From contig NZ_CP133111.1 in NCBI RefSeq assembly GCF_033001325.1, positions 310,001 to 374,000 on the forward strand: a stretch of 64,000 nt of DNA, read 5' to 3'. Origin of the DNA: Rhodopseudomonas sp. BAL398. Lineage in GTDB: Bacteria > Pseudomonadota > Alphaproteobacteria > Rhizobiales > Xanthobacteraceae. Under the pieces are notes generated by a model, which was not told the DNA's origin, did no database searches, and saw only the letters and a program-made list of their open reading frames with translations. Of this stretch, positions 38,438 through 46,374 are shown piece by piece (the first letter of the stretch is position 1; each line of letters starts with the position of its first letter). The position numbers were made by a program, and so were the translations under genes.

Positions 38438-40906
38438 ATGACATTTAATAGCAGAACGACACCGGGCGGCCCGTCGCTTTCCAGGCGCAACCTTCTCAAG
38501 GGCTCCGCTGCGGCGCTGGGATTGGCCGGGCTGCCGCTGTTGGCCCGGGGCGCGCTGGCCGCGGCCCCGACGCAGGGCATCCTGTCGGGGTGCCATTGGG
38601 GCGTGTTCCGCGGCATGGTCGAGGATGGCCGCGCCGTTTCGTTCAAGCCCTGGGAAGACGATCCGCATCCCTCGCCGCAGCTGCCCGGCGTGATGGATTC
38701 GCTGTATTCGCAATCGCGTATCCGCTACCCGATGGTGCGCCGCGCCTGGCTTGAGAAAGGCCCCGGCGCCGATCCCGACGGGCGTGGCGCCGGCGATTTC
38801 GTCCGGGTGAGCTGGGACAAGGCCATCGAACTCGTCGCCGGCGAGATTACGCGCGTGCGCAAGACCTATGGCGGGCAGGCGGTTTTCGCCGGCTCCTATG
38901 GCTGGAAGAGCCCCGGCCGGTTGCACAATTGTCAGACGCTGTTGCGGCGGATGCTGAACGTCACCGGCGGCGGCTACACCAACAGCATCGGCGATTATTC
39001 CACTGGCGCGGCGCAAGTGATCCTGCCTTACGTCTCCGGCTCGCTCGAAGTCTACGAGCAGTGCACCACCTGGAGCAATCTTGCCAAGAATTGCGAGTTG
39101 ATGGTGTTCTGGGGCGCCAACCCGCTGAATAATTCGCAGATCAGCTGGCAGGTCGCCGATCATGGCGCCTGGCCCGGCGTCGCGATGCTGAAGGCGGCGG
39201 GCACCAAGGTAATCTGCATCGATCCGGTCCGCACCGAAACCTGCCAGGCCCTGAACGGCGAATGGCTGGCCCCGCGACCGCAGACCGATGTGGCGATGAT
39301 GCTGGGCATCGCCCACACGCTCTACACCGAGGGGCTGCACGACCAGAAATTCCTCGACCGCTACACCGCCGGCTTCGATAAGTTCCTGCCCTATCTGCTG
39401 GGCAAGACCGACGGCACGCCGAAGACGGCCGACTGGGCCGCGCAGATTTGCGGCCTGCCGGCCGACACGCTGCGCGACCTGGCGCGCCGCTTCGCCAAGC
39501 AGCGCACCATGCTGGCGCTGGGCTATTCGACGCAACGCCAGCACCATGGCGAGCAGGTGCACTGGATGCTGATCACCCTGGCCGCGATGCTGGGGCAGAT
39601 CGGCCTGCCGGGCGGCGGCTACGGGCTGAGCTATCACTACTCGTCGGGCGGCGCGCCGACTCACACCACGCCAATCCTCAAATCGGTCGACGATGCCTCG
39701 GGCCAGAAGAGCGACGGCGCGGCGTGGCTGGCGAAAAGTGGCGCGGTGTCGATCCCGGTCTCCCGGCTGGTGGAAACGCTGCTCAATCCCGGCAAGACGA
39801 TGCAGTTCAATGGCAGCGAGATCGTGCTGCCGAAGATCAAGATGGCCTATTGGGCCGGCGGCAACCCGTTCTCGCATCAGCAGGACCGCAACGAGATGCT
39901 GCGGGCCTGGCGCGAGCTGGATACGTTCATCGTCCACGACGTCCAGTGGACCGCCTCGGCCCGCCATGCCGACATCGTGCTGCCCGCCACCACGTCCTAC
40001 GAGCGCAACGACATCGAGCAGGTCGGCGACTATGCGTTGAGCCACATCGTGCCGATGAAGAAGATCGTCGAGCCGGTGTTCGAGGCGCGCAACGATTTCG
40101 ACATCTTCGCGGCCATCGCCAACAGACTGGGAAAAGGCTACGCCTTCACGCAAGGGCTGACCGAGATCGACTGGATCCGCAACCTCTATGAGGCGGCCAA
40201 GATCGAGTCGCGGGCCAAGGGCATGGAAATGCCGGTGTTCGACGTGTTCTGGGAAGGCAACAAGCCGTTGGCGTTCCCGCTCAGCGAGGCGCAGAAGGAC
40301 TTTGTGCGCCACGCCGACTTCCGCGCCGACCCGCTGCTCAACGCGCTCGGCACCGCTTCGGGCAAGTTCGAGCTGTATTCCAGCGCGATCGCCAAATTCG
40401 GCTATGACGACTGCCCGCCGCACGCGACCTGGATGGAGCCGATCGAGCGCATCGGCGGCCCGACGGCCAAATACCCGCTGCATGTCGCGGCCAACCATCC
40501 GCAGATGCGGCTGCATTCGCAGCTATGCGGCACGGCCATTCGCGAGGGCTACCAGATCGCCGGGCGCGAGCCGTGCTGGATGAACCCGAAGGATGCGGCG
40601 GCGCGCAACCTCAAGGATGGCGATGTCGTCCGGGTCTACAACGACCGCGGCAAGCTGCTGGCTGGGCTCAAGATCACCGATGAGATCATGCCCGGCGCGA
40701 TCCGCATCAGCGAGGGCGGCTGGTTCGACCCGCAAAATCCGCGCGAGATCGGCAGCCTCTGCGTCTATGGCGACGTCAACACCTTGATGACGGGGATCGC
40801 GACCTCAAAGCTCGCGCAGGGCAATTGCGGACACACCGGCATCGCCGAAGTCGAACGCTTCGACGGCCCCTTGCCGCCGGTCACGGTGTTCAGCCAGCCA
40901 AGCTGA
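38438..40906 (+). CDS. torA: TorA/DorA-type periplasmic molybdopterin reductase
   Basis: 822 aa, the length of Rhodobacter DorA. Tat signal SLSRRNLLKGSAAALGLAGL (Arg16-Arg17) with cleavage near ALA-AAP, so periplasmic. Mo-coordinating Ser188 in SIGDYSTGAAQVILPYVSGS. SYGWKSPGRLHN keeps Tyr154 and Trp156, equivalent to the DorA active-site pair; to my recollection TorA lacks the tyrosine, so DMSO as well as TMAO may be a substrate. No iron-sulfur motif at the N-terminus, as expected for this subfamily. ATG 38438 has AAGGA six bases upstream; ATG 38423, overlapping torD, is the alternative. The symbol could equally be dorA. Confidence 0.9.
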   Translation: MTFNSRTTPGGPSLSRRNLLKGSAAALGLAGLPLLARGALAAAPTQGILSGCHWGVFRGMVEDGRAVSFKPWEDDPHPSPQLPGVMDSLYSQSRIRYPMVRRAWLEKGPGADPDGRGAGDFVRVSWDKAIELVAGEITRVRKTYGGQAVFAGSYGWKSPGRLHNCQTLLRRMLNVTGGGYTNSIGDYSTGAAQVILPYVSGSLEVYEQCTTWSNLAKNCELMVFWGANPLNNSQISWQVADHGAWPGVAMLKAAGTKVICIDPVRTETCQALNGEWLAPRPQTDVAMMLGIAHTLYTEGLHDQKFLDRYTAGFDKFLPYLLGKTDGTPKTADWAAQICGLPADTLRDLARRFAKQRTMLALGYSTQRQHHGEQVHWMLITLAAMLGQIGLPGGGYGLSYHYSSGGAPTHTTPILKSVDDASGQKSDGAAWLAKSGAVSIPVSRLVETLLNPGKTMQFNGSEIVLPKIKMAYWAGGNPFSHQQDRNEMLRAWRELDTFIVHDVQWTASARHADIVLPATTSYERNDIEQVGDYALSHIVPMKKIVEPVFEARNDFDIFAAIANRLGKGYAFTQGLTEIDWIRNLYEAAKIESRAKGMEMPVFDVFWEGNKPLAFPLSEAQKDFVRHADFRADPLLNALGTASGKFELYSSAIAKFGYDDCPPHATWMEPIERIGGPTAKYPLHVAANHPQMRLHSQLCGTAIREGYQIAGREPCWMNPKDAAARNLKDGDVVRVYNDRGKLLAGLKITDEIMPGAIRISEGGWFDPQNPREIGSLCVYGDVNTLMTGIATSKLAQGNCGHTGIAEVERFDGPLPPVTVFSQPS

Positions 40907-40915
40907 GGGTCGTTA

Positions 40916-40938
40916 GCGGCCGGCTCTTTGCCGGCCGC
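40916..40938 (+). terminator. Hairpin after the tor-like operon
   Basis: Perfect 9-bp stem GCGGCCGGC-TCTTT-GCCGGCCGC starting nine bases after the torA stop. No U tract follows, so it may be a Rho-dependent or stabilising hairpin rather than a classical terminator. Confidence 0.6.
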
Positions 40939-41046
40939 ATCGGTTGAAGCGCGCGGCGCGCGCGAGGCTGTGCGACCTCCAGCTGCCGGTCGCGCTGATC
41001 CGAATAGTAAACGCGACCGATGAGTTGGCGGGTGAAACTCGCTGCA

Positions 41047-41206
41047 GCGTCGATGCATCTTGTGTTCGCTCTTGAACTGCTTTCCGAGATGTTGGGGGTG
41101 AACGGCCGGAACATGGTGTTTCGGCTGATTCGGGCGCGCTTTGTTCCGGCCGCGTTCCAATCCTTAACGGTTGCCCGCAGCCGCGTTCCATTCCGGGACA
41201 TCGATC
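41047..41206 (+). repeat. 160 bp dispersed repeat, copy B
   Basis: GCGTCGATGCATCTTGTG at the left, core GATGTTGGGGGTGAACGGCC, then GATTCGGGCGCGCTTTGTTC, TTCCAATCCTTAACGG and end CCGGGACATCGATC. It has the same length and orientation as copy A 5.4 kb upstream. First unit of a degenerate tandem array with copies C and D. The gap 40907-41706 contains no gene I can support. Confidence 0.85.
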
Positions 41207-41275
41207 GCGGACAGCGCCCAATCCCCCGCCCATTAACGATTGCCGCCGCCAAAGCGTCGCAGCTACGCGGCAGCG

Positions 41276-41408
41276 CTGCTGCATGTTGCGCGGCCGCGTC
41301 TGGTCCTGGCCGGATGTTGGGGGTGAACGGCCGGAACAGGGAGATTCGGCCGATTCGGACGGGTTTCGTTCCGGGCGCGACATCGCGTCGCAATCCGGGA
41401 CATCGATC
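41276..41408 (+). repeat. 160 bp dispersed repeat, copy C (shortened)
   Basis: Aligns with copy B (GGATGTTGGGGGTGAACGGC, CGATTCGGACGGGTTTCGTT, CCGGGACATCGATC) but lacks about 27 bases around the TTCCAATCCTTAACGG segment. It starts about 226 bases after the matching point of copy B. The spacer behind it (CCGCCCGGTTAAGATTTGCG) also resembles the spacer behind B (CCGCCCATTAACGATTGCCG), so the true unit is about 230 bases. Confidence 0.75.
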
Positions 41409-41505
41409 ATCCCACGCGCCAGATGATGGTCGGCATGCCAAGCGGGCAGGGCCGATCCGCCCGGTTAAGATTTGCGGCGGGCAAAGATCATTGCGGCGCC
41501 CATGG

Positions 41506-41663
41506 CTGCGCTGCATTTGGTGCGCGGCGACGGAGTTCTGGCCAGATCTGGCGGGTGAACGCGAAGAACATGGCGTCGCGGCCGATTCGGGCGTGGTTCG
41601 TTCCGCACGCGTTCCAAACCTTAAAATCGGGGAGGGTTGCTGTCGCAATCCGGGACACCGATC
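41506..41663 (+). repeat. 160 bp dispersed repeat, copy D (diverged)
   Basis: GCTGCGCTGCATTTGGTGCG, CAGATCTGGCGGGTGAACGC, CGATTCGGGCGTGGTTCGTT, GCGTTCCAAACCTTAA and CCGGGACACCGATCGG follow the order of copy B with more substitutions. It starts about 232 bases after copy C. It ends just before the convergent small gene at 41707. Confidence 0.7.
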
Positions 41664-41706
41664 GGCAAGACTGATCGTCAAGACGGAATCTTCGCGACCG
41701 GAGCGC

Positions 41707-41913
41707 TTACCAGCGCGGCAGCCGCCAGCCGACGACTTTGGCTTCGACCCGGCTGCCGGATTCGGCATTGCGCCACTCGCCGTCGATCAGCTGGCAGGGG
41801 AAGGGCAGCTGATAGGTGCCGCTATGATCCTCGCACAGCACCTGCACCGCCTGATCCGGCGCGGGATCGCCGTCGCCATTGAATTCGGCCAGCCGTCGTT
41901 CACGCGTTGCCAT
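41707..41913 (-). CDS. Conserved small protein of unknown function
   Basis: 68 aa from MATRERRLAEFNGDGDPAPD, continuing AVQVLCEDHSGTYQLPFPCQ and WRNAESGSRVEAKVVGWRLP. Acidic N-terminus, two cysteines, a likely small beta fold. I recall similar 65-70 aa hypothetical proteins in Bradyrhizobium-type genomes, often starting MATRE. No function can be suggested. It lies 56 bases downstream of the GIY-YIG gene on the same strand. An upstream in-frame extension to 41973 overlaps that gene's end and was dropped. Confidence 0.6.
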   Translation of the reverse strand: MATRERRLAEFNGDGDPAPDQAVQVLCEDHSGTYQLPFPCQLIDGEWRNAESGSRVEAKVVGWRLPRW

Positions 41914-41969
41914 CGGTGACGCTCCAATCCACAAGCGCCGGCAGTCGTTGCCGGCCCGGCCTGGCTCCG

Positions 41970-42296
41970 TCACCTTGGCGTGACGGATGCCGTGAGTTCA
42001 ACGCCGGATTGAGGTTTTTGGATGTTGCCCTTCGCCTGCGCGGCCAGCCGCTTGCGCAGCGTCCTGTCGCGCTTGAGGTGCCATTCGCGGCTCATCGCCT
42101 GCTGCCGGGTGGTGAAGCGTTCGGAGTGGATCAGCACCCAGCTGCGGCCCCGGGTCGAGCGCGCGCCGGTGCCGGCATTGTGCTGGGCCAGGCGGCGGTC
42201 GAGGTCGAGCGTCCAGCCCACATAGGTCAGATAGCGCCTGCCGCTGGCGCAGCCGAGTACATAGACGAAACAGTCTTCGACGAAGCTTTCTTCCAT
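41970..42296 (-). CDS. GIY-YIG domain protein (UPF0213-like)
   Basis: 108 aa. CFVYVLGCASGRRYLTYVGW holds the two GIY-YIG strands as VYVL and TYVG. TLDLDRRLAQHNAG provides the conserved Arg and HSERFTTRQQAMSREWHLKR the Glu region. This resembles single-domain YhbQ/UPF0213 proteins, a putative endonuclease family of uncertain role. It is unusual in having four residues between Arg and the YVG strand rather than the typical short loop. The last ~15 residues are unconserved. Confidence 0.8.
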   Translation of the reverse strand: MEESFVEDCFVYVLGCASGRRYLTYVGWTLDLDRRLAQHNAGTGARSTRGRSWVLIHSERFTTRQQAMSREWHLKRDRTLRKRLAAQAKGNIQKPQSGVELTASVTPR

Positions 42297-42424
42297 CCGC
42301 GGAGTCTTTCACGGATGACGGCGGCCGGCAATCGGCGCCAAGGCGGTTGATGTGCGACTCCTGTTGACAGGCCAAGCCCGAAGCCGCTTGGCTGCGATTG
42401 GCAGCTAACCAGCAGGAGCGAGCG

Positions 42425-42784
42425 ATGATCGGCCGGAGCATGGTGGTGGCGGTGTTGTCCGCCGGATTCGCGGGAGGCGCCGCGGCGCAGGACGTGCCGG
42501 GCATCGAGATCTGCACCGCCGAGAAGACGATGCAGCGCCGCACGTCGTGCCTGCAGAGCAATGTCGATTTCCTGCAGGCGAGCATCGCCAAGCTGGCGCT
42601 CGATCATCAGCACAAGCTCGACGCCGCCAACCGGCAGATCGACGCGCTGACGGCGTCGATCACCGCGCTGCAAAGCACCGTCGGACAGCTGCAGGAGGCG
42701 CAGAAAAAGCCCGCGCCGGCATCGACCGCCAAGGATGGATCGAAGGACGCATCGAAGGATGCCGGCAAGAGCGACGCGAAGTAA
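42425..42784 (+). CDS. Periplasmic coiled-coil protein, Lys/Asp-rich tail
   Basis: 119 aa from ATG 42425, with AGGAG seven bases upstream. Signal peptide MIGRSMVVAVLSAGFAGGAAA-QDV. Two cysteines (EICTAEK, RTSCLQSN) may form a disulfide. Residues ~45-95 are a coiled coil with Leu/Ile heptads (VDFLQASIAKLALDHQHKLD, IDALTASITALQSTVGQLQE). The tail KDGSKDASKDAGKSDAK is charged and disordered. Function unknown; it could pack against the cell wall or another periplasmic protein. Alone on its strand between unrelated genes. Confidence 0.65.
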   Translation: MIGRSMVVAVLSAGFAGGAAAQDVPGIEICTAEKTMQRRTSCLQSNVDFLQASIAKLALDHQHKLDAANRQIDALTASITALQSTVGQLQEAQKKPAPASTAKDGSKDASKDAGKSDAK

Positions 42785-42909
42785 TAAGCGATAGCCCGCG
42801 TGGCGGAATTGCTGGCTTGCTTGGCAATGCCAGCGGACATGCGTAACATCGACCGGGCAAGACGTGCGGGTCCGCGCCCGCCAACAACAATAAATCTCCG
42901 GGAGGATTC

Positions 42910-43839
42910 ATGTCCAACGTCCGCGTTCTCGCCACCGATCTCGCATTTCCCGAAGGCCCGGTGGTGATGCCGGACGGCTCGGTCATTTTGGTCGAGATCA
43001 GGGCGCAGCAATTGACGCGGGTGTGGCCGGACGGGCGCAAGGAAGTCGTGGCGAAAATTCCCGGCGGTCCCAATGGCGCCGCGCTCGGACCCGACGGCAA
43101 GATGTACATCTGCAACAATGGCGGCTTCGGCTGGTTTCCGTCTCGCGGCACCATCATGCCCGGCGCGCCGGAGCCGCATGAATATATCGGCGGCTCGATC
43201 CAGCGCGTCGATCTGGCCAGCGGCGCGGTCGAGACGCTGTTCGACAAATGCGGCGAGCATCCGTTGAAGGGGCCGAACGATCTGGTGTTCGACAGACAAG
43301 GCGGGCTGTGGTTCACCGATCTCGGCAAGCGCCGCGCCCGCGACATGGATGTCGGCGCCGCTTACTACATCAAGCCCGGCATGAGTGCGATCTCCGAACA
43401 GGTGTTCGGCACGCTGCCGCTCAATGGCATCGGCCTGTCGCCGGACGAGACCACGATGTACGCCGCCGAAACGCCGACGGCACGGCTGTGGGCGTTCGAA
43501 TTGACCGCGCCCGGCGAGGTCAAGCCGCGCGACGTGATCTATCGCGGCGAGAAGGGCAAGCCGATCGCCGGGCTCGGCGGTTACCAGATGTTCGACTCGC
43601 TCGGCGTCGAGGCCGGTGGCAATGTCTGCGTCGCCACGTTGGTCTCCGGCTGCATCTCGGTGATCGCGCCCGATGGCAGCGTGGTCGAGCAGGTGCCGAC
43701 CGGCGACCGCGTCACCACCAACATCGCCTTCGGCGGGCCCGATCTGAAGACCGCCTACATCACGTTGTCCGGCAAAGGCGAGCTGATCGCGATGGATTGG
43801 CCGCGCGGCGGCCTGCCGCTGAATTTTCTCAATAAGTGA
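42910..43839 (+). CDS. SMP-30/gluconolactonase-family lactonase
   Basis: 309 aa, six-bladed beta-propeller. Metal-ligand positions follow the SMP-30 pattern: Glu in LAFPEGPVVMPDGS, Asn in GGPNGAALGPDGKMYICNNG, Asn-Asp in KGPNDLVFDRQGGLWFTDLG, and the aspartate turn GIGLSPDETTMYAAETPTAR. Cytoplasmic, no signal peptide. These enzymes open sugar or other lactones; the substrate here is unknown, and pgl at 18.6 kb already covers phosphogluconolactone. A GGGAGG ribosome site precedes it. Confidence 0.87.
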   Translation: MSNVRVLATDLAFPEGPVVMPDGSVILVEIRAQQLTRVWPDGRKEVVAKIPGGPNGAALGPDGKMYICNNGGFGWFPSRGTIMPGAPEPHEYIGGSIQRVDLASGAVETLFDKCGEHPLKGPNDLVFDRQGGLWFTDLGKRRARDMDVGAAYYIKPGMSAISEQVFGTLPLNGIGLSPDETTMYAAETPTARLWAFELTAPGEVKPRDVIYRGEKGKPIAGLGGYQMFDSLGVEAGGNVCVATLVSGCISVIAPDGSVVEQVPTGDRVTTNIAFGGPDLKTAYITLSGKGELIAMDWPRGGLPLNFLNK

Positions 43840-43849
43840 GGCGAGGGCG

Positions 43850-43876
43850 GTCATCGTCAGACACGGCGACGATGAC
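43850..43876 (+). terminator. Hairpin after the SMP-30 gene
   Basis: Perfect 9-bp arms GTCATCGTC and GACGATGAC with a 9-base loop, 11 bases after the stop codon. No U tract. Confidence 0.45.
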
Positions 43877-44072
43877 AGCCTCGTCGTCGGATGGGGTGGG
43901 GTGGATCGAATATCAGCGCGACGCTCAGCCCACCCGGAATGTCGCGCCGGGCTTGATCTCGGTCAAGTTTGGCAATATCGAGCGCGGATTCGTTGCGAAA
44001 AAAACGCCACGCAGCGGTTCCGACTTGATTTACATCATTTTGTGACTGTGCCCGCGCCTGCAGTATAGCCCC

Positions 44073-44357
44073 ATGCCGTTCTATCGTTTCCATGTGCGTG
44101 ATCCGATCAACCGCGTCGATGGCCCGGGCCATGACGGCGCGGCGCTGGCCGACGATATCGACGCTACGCTGTTTGCGGCCGGCGTGATTCAGCGGCTGGT
44201 GCAGCACCAGCCCTCGGTTCCGCGCGACTGGTCGATCGAGATTATCCGGGATTCCCGCCGGGTCGGCGTGCTGCCATTCGAAAAGGGCTGCCAGGTTATG
44301 CTGCGGCCGGAATGGACCTGCGATCAGCCGCTGGACGAACACCAAGGCTGGCGCTGA
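44073..44357 (+). CDS. Small protein, distant DUF6894-type
   Basis: 94 aa. MPFYRFHVRDPINRVDGPGH opens like the small protein at 27077 (MPRYYFNTK), a helix follows (DIDATLFAAGVIQRLVQHQP), then WSIEIIRDSRRVGVLPFEKG, similar to the V-x-x-FPF strand of that family. No signal peptide. Family placement is a by-eye guess; function unknown. It stands alone, convergent with the TetR gene. Confidence 0.55.
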   Translation: MPFYRFHVRDPINRVDGPGHDGAALADDIDATLFAAGVIQRLVQHQPSVPRDWSIEIIRDSRRVGVLPFEKGCQVMLRPEWTCDQPLDEHQGWR

Positions 44358-44459
44358 GCGTCGGCCGGGCGCCGCGCGCGCGCAACTCCGGATTGCGCTC
44401 GGTCTGTCATCATTCGATGCCGCGCATGCAGGTCGTCGAGGGCGTTCGTGCGCGGCGGC

Positions 44460-45023
44460 TCAGCCCGCGCCCGGCAGCGAGCGCAGACGCGCGAGCAAAG
44501 CGTGGCTGTAGTCGGGGGTGACGTCGCGATCGTCGAACAGAATGTGATAGATGATCGGCGCGATGACGTGATCGATCACGTCATTGATGTCGAACACTTG
44601 TTCGCCGCGCGCCGAAGCCCGCGCCGCGATGATGGCCAGATGATTGCCGGTGAAGCCGGCGCATTGCAGCGGAAAGCTCTGCCCCGACGAGAACACGTCC
44701 CGCATCAGGGCACGGCCGACCGGCGACGACATTTCCTCGACATATTGGTCGATGTACAGCCGCAGATCTGACGCCACCGTGCCGGTATCCTCCGGATCGG
44801 CGATCGGCCGCAATCGCGCGACCGCGACGTCGGCCAGCAGGGCGCCGAGATCCCCCCAGCGCCGATAGATCGTCGAGGGGGTGACGCCCGCTTCCTGGGC
44901 GATCCGCGGCACGGTGAGCTGGTCGCGCGGCGTGGTGGCGCTGAGGTCCTTGACCGCCTGATGCACGGCGGACTGGATCCGCGCGCTGCGCCCGCCAACC
45001 CTGACCCGCTCCTTCACCGCCAT
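44460..45023 (-). CDS. TetR/AcrR-family transcriptional regulator
   Basis: 187 aa from ATG 45023, with AGAGG seven bases upstream. N-terminal helix-turn-helix LTVPRIAQEAGVTPSTIYRR followed by WGDLGALLADVAVARL. The C-terminal domain has AFP-type features of efflux regulators (GRALMRDVFSSGQSFPLQCA, VIDHVIAPIIYHILFDDRDV). It is divergent from the MFS transporter, with a perfect palindrome between them, so it very likely represses that transporter and itself. Ligand unknown. Confidence 0.9.
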   Translation of the reverse strand: MAVKERVRVGGRSARIQSAVHQAVKDLSATTPRDQLTVPRIAQEAGVTPSTIYRRWGDLGALLADVAVARLRPIADPEDTGTVASDLRLYIDQYVEEMSSPVGRALMRDVFSSGQSFPLQCAGFTGNHLAIIAARASARGEQVFDINDVIDHVIAPIIYHILFDDRDVTPDYSHALLARLRSLPGAG

Positions 45024-45067
45024 GACCAACCTCTAGCAACCGAGCCATGCGGTAACGGAACCGCTCG

Positions 45068-45090
45068 TTAACGCAAAGTATTTGCGTTAA
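45068..45090. promoter_or_regulatory. Perfect TetR-type operator palindrome
   Basis: TTAACGCAAA (45068-45077), a GTA spacer, and the exact reverse complement TTTGCGTTAA (45081-45090), in the 121-base gap between the divergent TetR and MFS genes. Size and symmetry are typical of TetR-family operators. Confidence 0.75.
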
Positions 45091-45109
45091 GCGCCGCAAC
45101 GGCCTATTT

Positions 45110-45130
45110 AGCTAAGGCAACAACTTAGCT
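45110..45130. promoter_or_regulatory. Second inverted repeat upstream of the MFS gene
   Basis: AGCTAAG and CTTAGCT, perfect 7-bp arms with a 7-base spacer, 14 bases before the MFS ATG. The left arm overlaps the short palindrome TTAGCTAA. It differs in sequence from the main operator, so it may be a leader hairpin or another site. Confidence 0.4.
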
Positions 45131-45144
45131 TTAAGGGCCCCGCC

Positions 45145-46362
45145 ATGCAAGCTAGCCGAGAGACCTGCACGATCGCGCCGAAATGCCCGCCCCGGCGCCG
45201 CAGCTTGCCGCCGGCCGCGATGACCGCGTTCAGCTTCGCCGCCATCGTTCTGTTGATTGCCGGCAGCAGCGCGCCGACCCCGCTGTATCGGCTGTATCAG
45301 CGCTCGATGGATCTGACGCCGCTGATGATCACGGTGGTGTTCGCGGTCTATGCCTTCAGCCTGCTGGCGGCCTTGCTCACCGTCGGCGGCCTGTCCGACT
45401 ATGTCGGCCGCCGGCCGGTCATCTTCGGCGCGCTGTTGCTGAACGCGGCGGCGATGGTGCTGTTCGCGGGCGCTGGCGATGTGACCCAGCTGATCCTGGC
45501 GCGCGCGGTGCAGGGGCCTTGCGTCGGCGCCGCGACCACGGCGCTGGGTGCGGCGATGCTCGACACCAATCGCCAGCATGGGCCGCTGCTCAACAGCGTC
45601 AGCCCGTTTCTCGGCATGATGATCGGCGCGCTCGGCTCGGCGGCGCTGGTCAGCCTGGCGCCGGACCCGCTGCATCTGGTCTATGAGGTGCTCCTCGGCC
45701 TTACCGTGCTGATGATCGCCCTGGTCTGGCTGATGCCGGAAAGCGTCGACCGCAAGCCGGGCGCCCTGGCGTCGCTGCGGCCACGGGTCAGCGTGCCGGT
45801 GCAATCGCGCGCGGTTCTGTTGCGGATCACGCCGGCCAACGTGGCGACCTGGTCGCTCGGTGGTTTCTATCTGTCGTTGATGCCGACGGTGGTGGCGAGC
45901 GCGACCGGGGTGACCTCGCCCTGGGTCGGCGGCGCCGTGGTGGCGACGCTGATGTTGATCGCGGCGATCGTAGTCGGGCTATTCCGGCATGTTCCGGCCG
46001 AACGGCTGATCGCGCTCGGCACCAGCACGCTGGCGCTCGGCGTCGCGGTCTCGCTGGTCGGCATTGCGCGGCACAGCGTCGGCGTCCTGTTCGCCGGCAC
46101 CGCGATCGCCGGGGTCGGATTCGGCTCGAGTTTTTCCGGTGTCCTGCGGGCGTTGCTGCCGAGCGCCGAACTGCACCAGCGCGGCGGCCTGCTGGCGGCG
46201 TTCTATGTGCAGTCCTACCTGGCCATGAGTCTGCCTGCGATCGCCGCCGGCTTGGCGATGCCGCTGCTCGGACTGGCGACGGTCGCCTATCTCTATGGCG
46301 CGGTGATCATCGGCCTCGCGCTGATATCGCTGGCCGCCTCGCTATGGGCGGCGCGGGGCTAG
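45145..46362 (+). CDS. MFS transporter (drug/metabolite efflux type)
   Basis: 405 aa with twelve predicted membrane segments. Between segments 2 and 3, GGLSDYVGRRPVIFGALLLN is the MFS motif A (G-x-x-S-D-x-x-G-R-R). ILARAVQGPCVGAATTALGA is segment 4 with motif B-like Arg. The ~20 N-terminal residues are basic and carry two cysteines. AAGGG lies seven bases before the ATG. Being divergent from a TetR regulator with an operator between suggests inducible efflux; the substrate cannot be read from sequence. Confidence 0.9.
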   Translation: MQASRETCTIAPKCPPRRRSLPPAAMTAFSFAAIVLLIAGSSAPTPLYRLYQRSMDLTPLMITVVFAVYAFSLLAALLTVGGLSDYVGRRPVIFGALLLNAAAMVLFAGAGDVTQLILARAVQGPCVGAATTALGAAMLDTNRQHGPLLNSVSPFLGMMIGALGSAALVSLAPDPLHLVYEVLLGLTVLMIALVWLMPESVDRKPGALASLRPRVSVPVQSRAVLLRITPANVATWSLGGFYLSLMPTVVASATGVTSPWVGGAVVATLMLIAAIVVGLFRHVPAERLIALGTSTLALGVAVSLVGIARHSVGVLFAGTAIAGVGFGSSFSGVLRALLPSAELHQRGGLLAAFYVQSYLAMSLPAIAAGLAMPLLGLATVAYLYGAVIIGLALISLAASLWAARG

Positions 46363-46374
46363 ACATTATCAGAG

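Noticed and set aside
40890-41768. 292-codon minus-strand frame over the same repeats
   Set aside because: Ser/Pro/Arg-rich with repeated CSGRSPPTS-like text that simply reflects the DNA repeat. No ribosome site.
41020-41919. 299-codon + strand frame through the tandem repeat array
   Set aside because: Conserved reading between copies breaks by frameshift at copy D, and the rest of the frame is antisense to the 41707 gene. I treat it as repeat sequence, though a decayed origin is noted in the findings.
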